Below are positions 63,108 to 64,000 of a stretch of 64,000 nt of DNA, in pieces. Numbering within the stretch: position 1 is the first letter of the stretch; the number at the start of each line of letters is the position of its first letter. Under the pieces are notes generated by a model. That model did no database searches. It was not told the origin of the DNA and worked only from the letters and a program-made list of their open reading frames with translations. Both the position numbers and the translations under genes were made by a program. This DNA comes from Trogon surrucura (Eukaryota > Chordata > Aves > Trogoniformes > Trogonidae), in the NCBI GenBank assembly GCA_020746105.1, contig CM036620.1:43110706-43174705 (forward strand). Reading direction: 5' to 3'.

Positions 63108-63138
63108 AGATGGCATGAAAACTGTGTAGTTAGGACCA
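63108..63138 (-). CDS. Candidate minus-strand exon (31 bases)
   Basis: The acceptor TTCACTTTTCCCTTCAG and donor TCT|GTAAGT are strong. In phase 2 to phase 0 it reads GPNYTVFMPS; another frame is also open. It bridges 63488-63539 and 60984-61021 in phase. Confidence 0.25.
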
Positions 63139-63487
63139 CTGAAGGGAAAAGTGAAGCAAGAGTTCCTCTGTTTTGGCAGAAGGCCCATTTGACTGGTTTG
63201 GCTACAGATGGAGCTGAAACCTGAGTCCTTCCTTCAGATACCATATGTCTGTGTGGTCTTTTAAGCCAACCTCTACTATCTCCATCTACATTTGAGACCA
63301 ACTAAACAACTAAACTGGAATCCAAATGCTCTGCGCTCACATTAAACAGGCTTTAATCTCAGATTATGAGTAAATCCAACTGCACATTTCACTAGATTAA
63401 AAAGTGGCTTGTGTATAAATCTCACTGTCAGGTCTGGACTCCAGACTGATCCCAGCCAGCTGCAAAATTAAAGTACTCGAAGCACAC

Positions 63488-63539
63488 CTTATCGCCGCAG
63501 CTCGAGCATCAGATCTTTGGATAAGAAGTTGCCAGTATT
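63488..63539 (-). CDS. Candidate minus-strand exon (52 bases)
   Basis: The minus-strand frame reads YWQLLIQRSDARAAAI with several retained CpG sites, a coding-like alanine- and arginine-rich helix. Donor AAG|GTGTGC. The acceptor is poor (CTGGTAG) or may lie inside, at the AAAG before TCTGAT. Leaves in phase 2. I do not recognise the family. Confidence 0.28.
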
Positions 63540-64000
63540 CTACCAGTTTGTAGTTTCATGTAGAGCAAACACAGATTTTTTTTTTTTTAAGAAATCTGCA
63601 AATACATTCTGCATTAGGCAACAACTTGAATTCAACAATGATTAACTGCAATTCAAACAACTTTTTTCTTCTCCTCACTGTTTTACAGAATCTAGGTTAG
63701 GGTGTTACTTAGGACACATTCATTTCAAATTCAGTTTAAAGCCTCTGATTCATTGTACAAGATGGATTAACTTTTCTATTTATTGTTACATCAGTGCATG
63801 AAGCACATGAAAACATTCAAGTACTTGATCTTTGTTACTTAAATCTCCAGAAGCCACATAAAGTCTACCTTACATCTATCCATTTAGCTCTATCTGTTGT
63901 AAAATCTCTTCAAAATAATACCGTATGCCTGACTGACGGCTTTGATGATAATAAATACTGGAAAAGGCCATTCCTGAGATAGCACTATTAATCAAGCCAC
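63540..64000. other. AT-rich DNA, no supported gene
   Basis: No recognisable repeat or convincing exon. A possible 25-base minus-strand splice-flanked segment near 63870-63894 does not match the phase of its neighbour. Confidence 0.4.

Noticed and set aside
1-64000. Expected neighbours VEGFC and AGA
   Set aside because: These lie near NEIL3 in human, but I found no segment resembling their conserved sequences on either strand. They are probably outside the window.

Overview
The window looks like a bird nuclear chromosome. It carries CR1 LINE fragments with the octamer-type ATTCTATG tail, a GC-rich CpG-island promoter, AT-rich intergenic DNA and compact introns. I cannot name the species. The CR1 copies at 7.9 and 59.5 kb differ at only a handful of positions, so CR1 was active fairly recently in this lineage.

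The one gene I recognise with certainty is NEIL3 (endonuclease VIII-like 3 DNA glycosylase), on the + strand from 38472 to 58672. I resolved ten coding exons by splice sites, reading phase and protein similarity. Together they give a 600-residue protein close to the human length. Domains in order are the glycosylase N-terminus starting Met-Val, the catalytic lysine segment, H2TH, the FPG-type zinc finger, a RanBP2-type (NZF) zinc finger, and two GRF zinc fingers at the C-terminus. Every exon is open and there is no sign of decay. The one uncertain point is the exon 1 donor: the in-phase donor makes the N-terminal domain about 22 residues shorter than in human.

Layout. 1-7.85 kb: AT-rich intergenic DNA. 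7.86-9.05 kb: 5'-truncated CR1 with an open reverse-transcriptase reading frame. 10-38.2 kb: AT-rich DNA in which I can chain twelve minus-strand, splice-flanked open exons with consistent phases, from the NEIL3 CpG island down to a stop and poly(A) signal at 10.06 kb. This is a candidate unrecognised gene of about 261 codons, divergent from NEIL3. It is a prediction, and only its larger exons are individually persuasive. The same stretch holds old minus-strand CR1 pieces, an endogenous-retrovirus-type LTR near 36.4-37.0 kb and a perfect 25-bp inverted repeat at 14.8 kb. 38.15-38.8 kb: CpG island and probable two-way promoter. 38.5-58.7 kb: NEIL3, with CR1 pieces in introns 1, 5 and 7 and a TG microsatellite in intron 6. 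59.5-59.9 kb: a young CR1 3' end. 60.9-63.6 kb: a few more minus-strand exon-like segments, possibly the end of a convergent gene.

I found no tRNA, rRNA, CRISPR or bacterial-type features.
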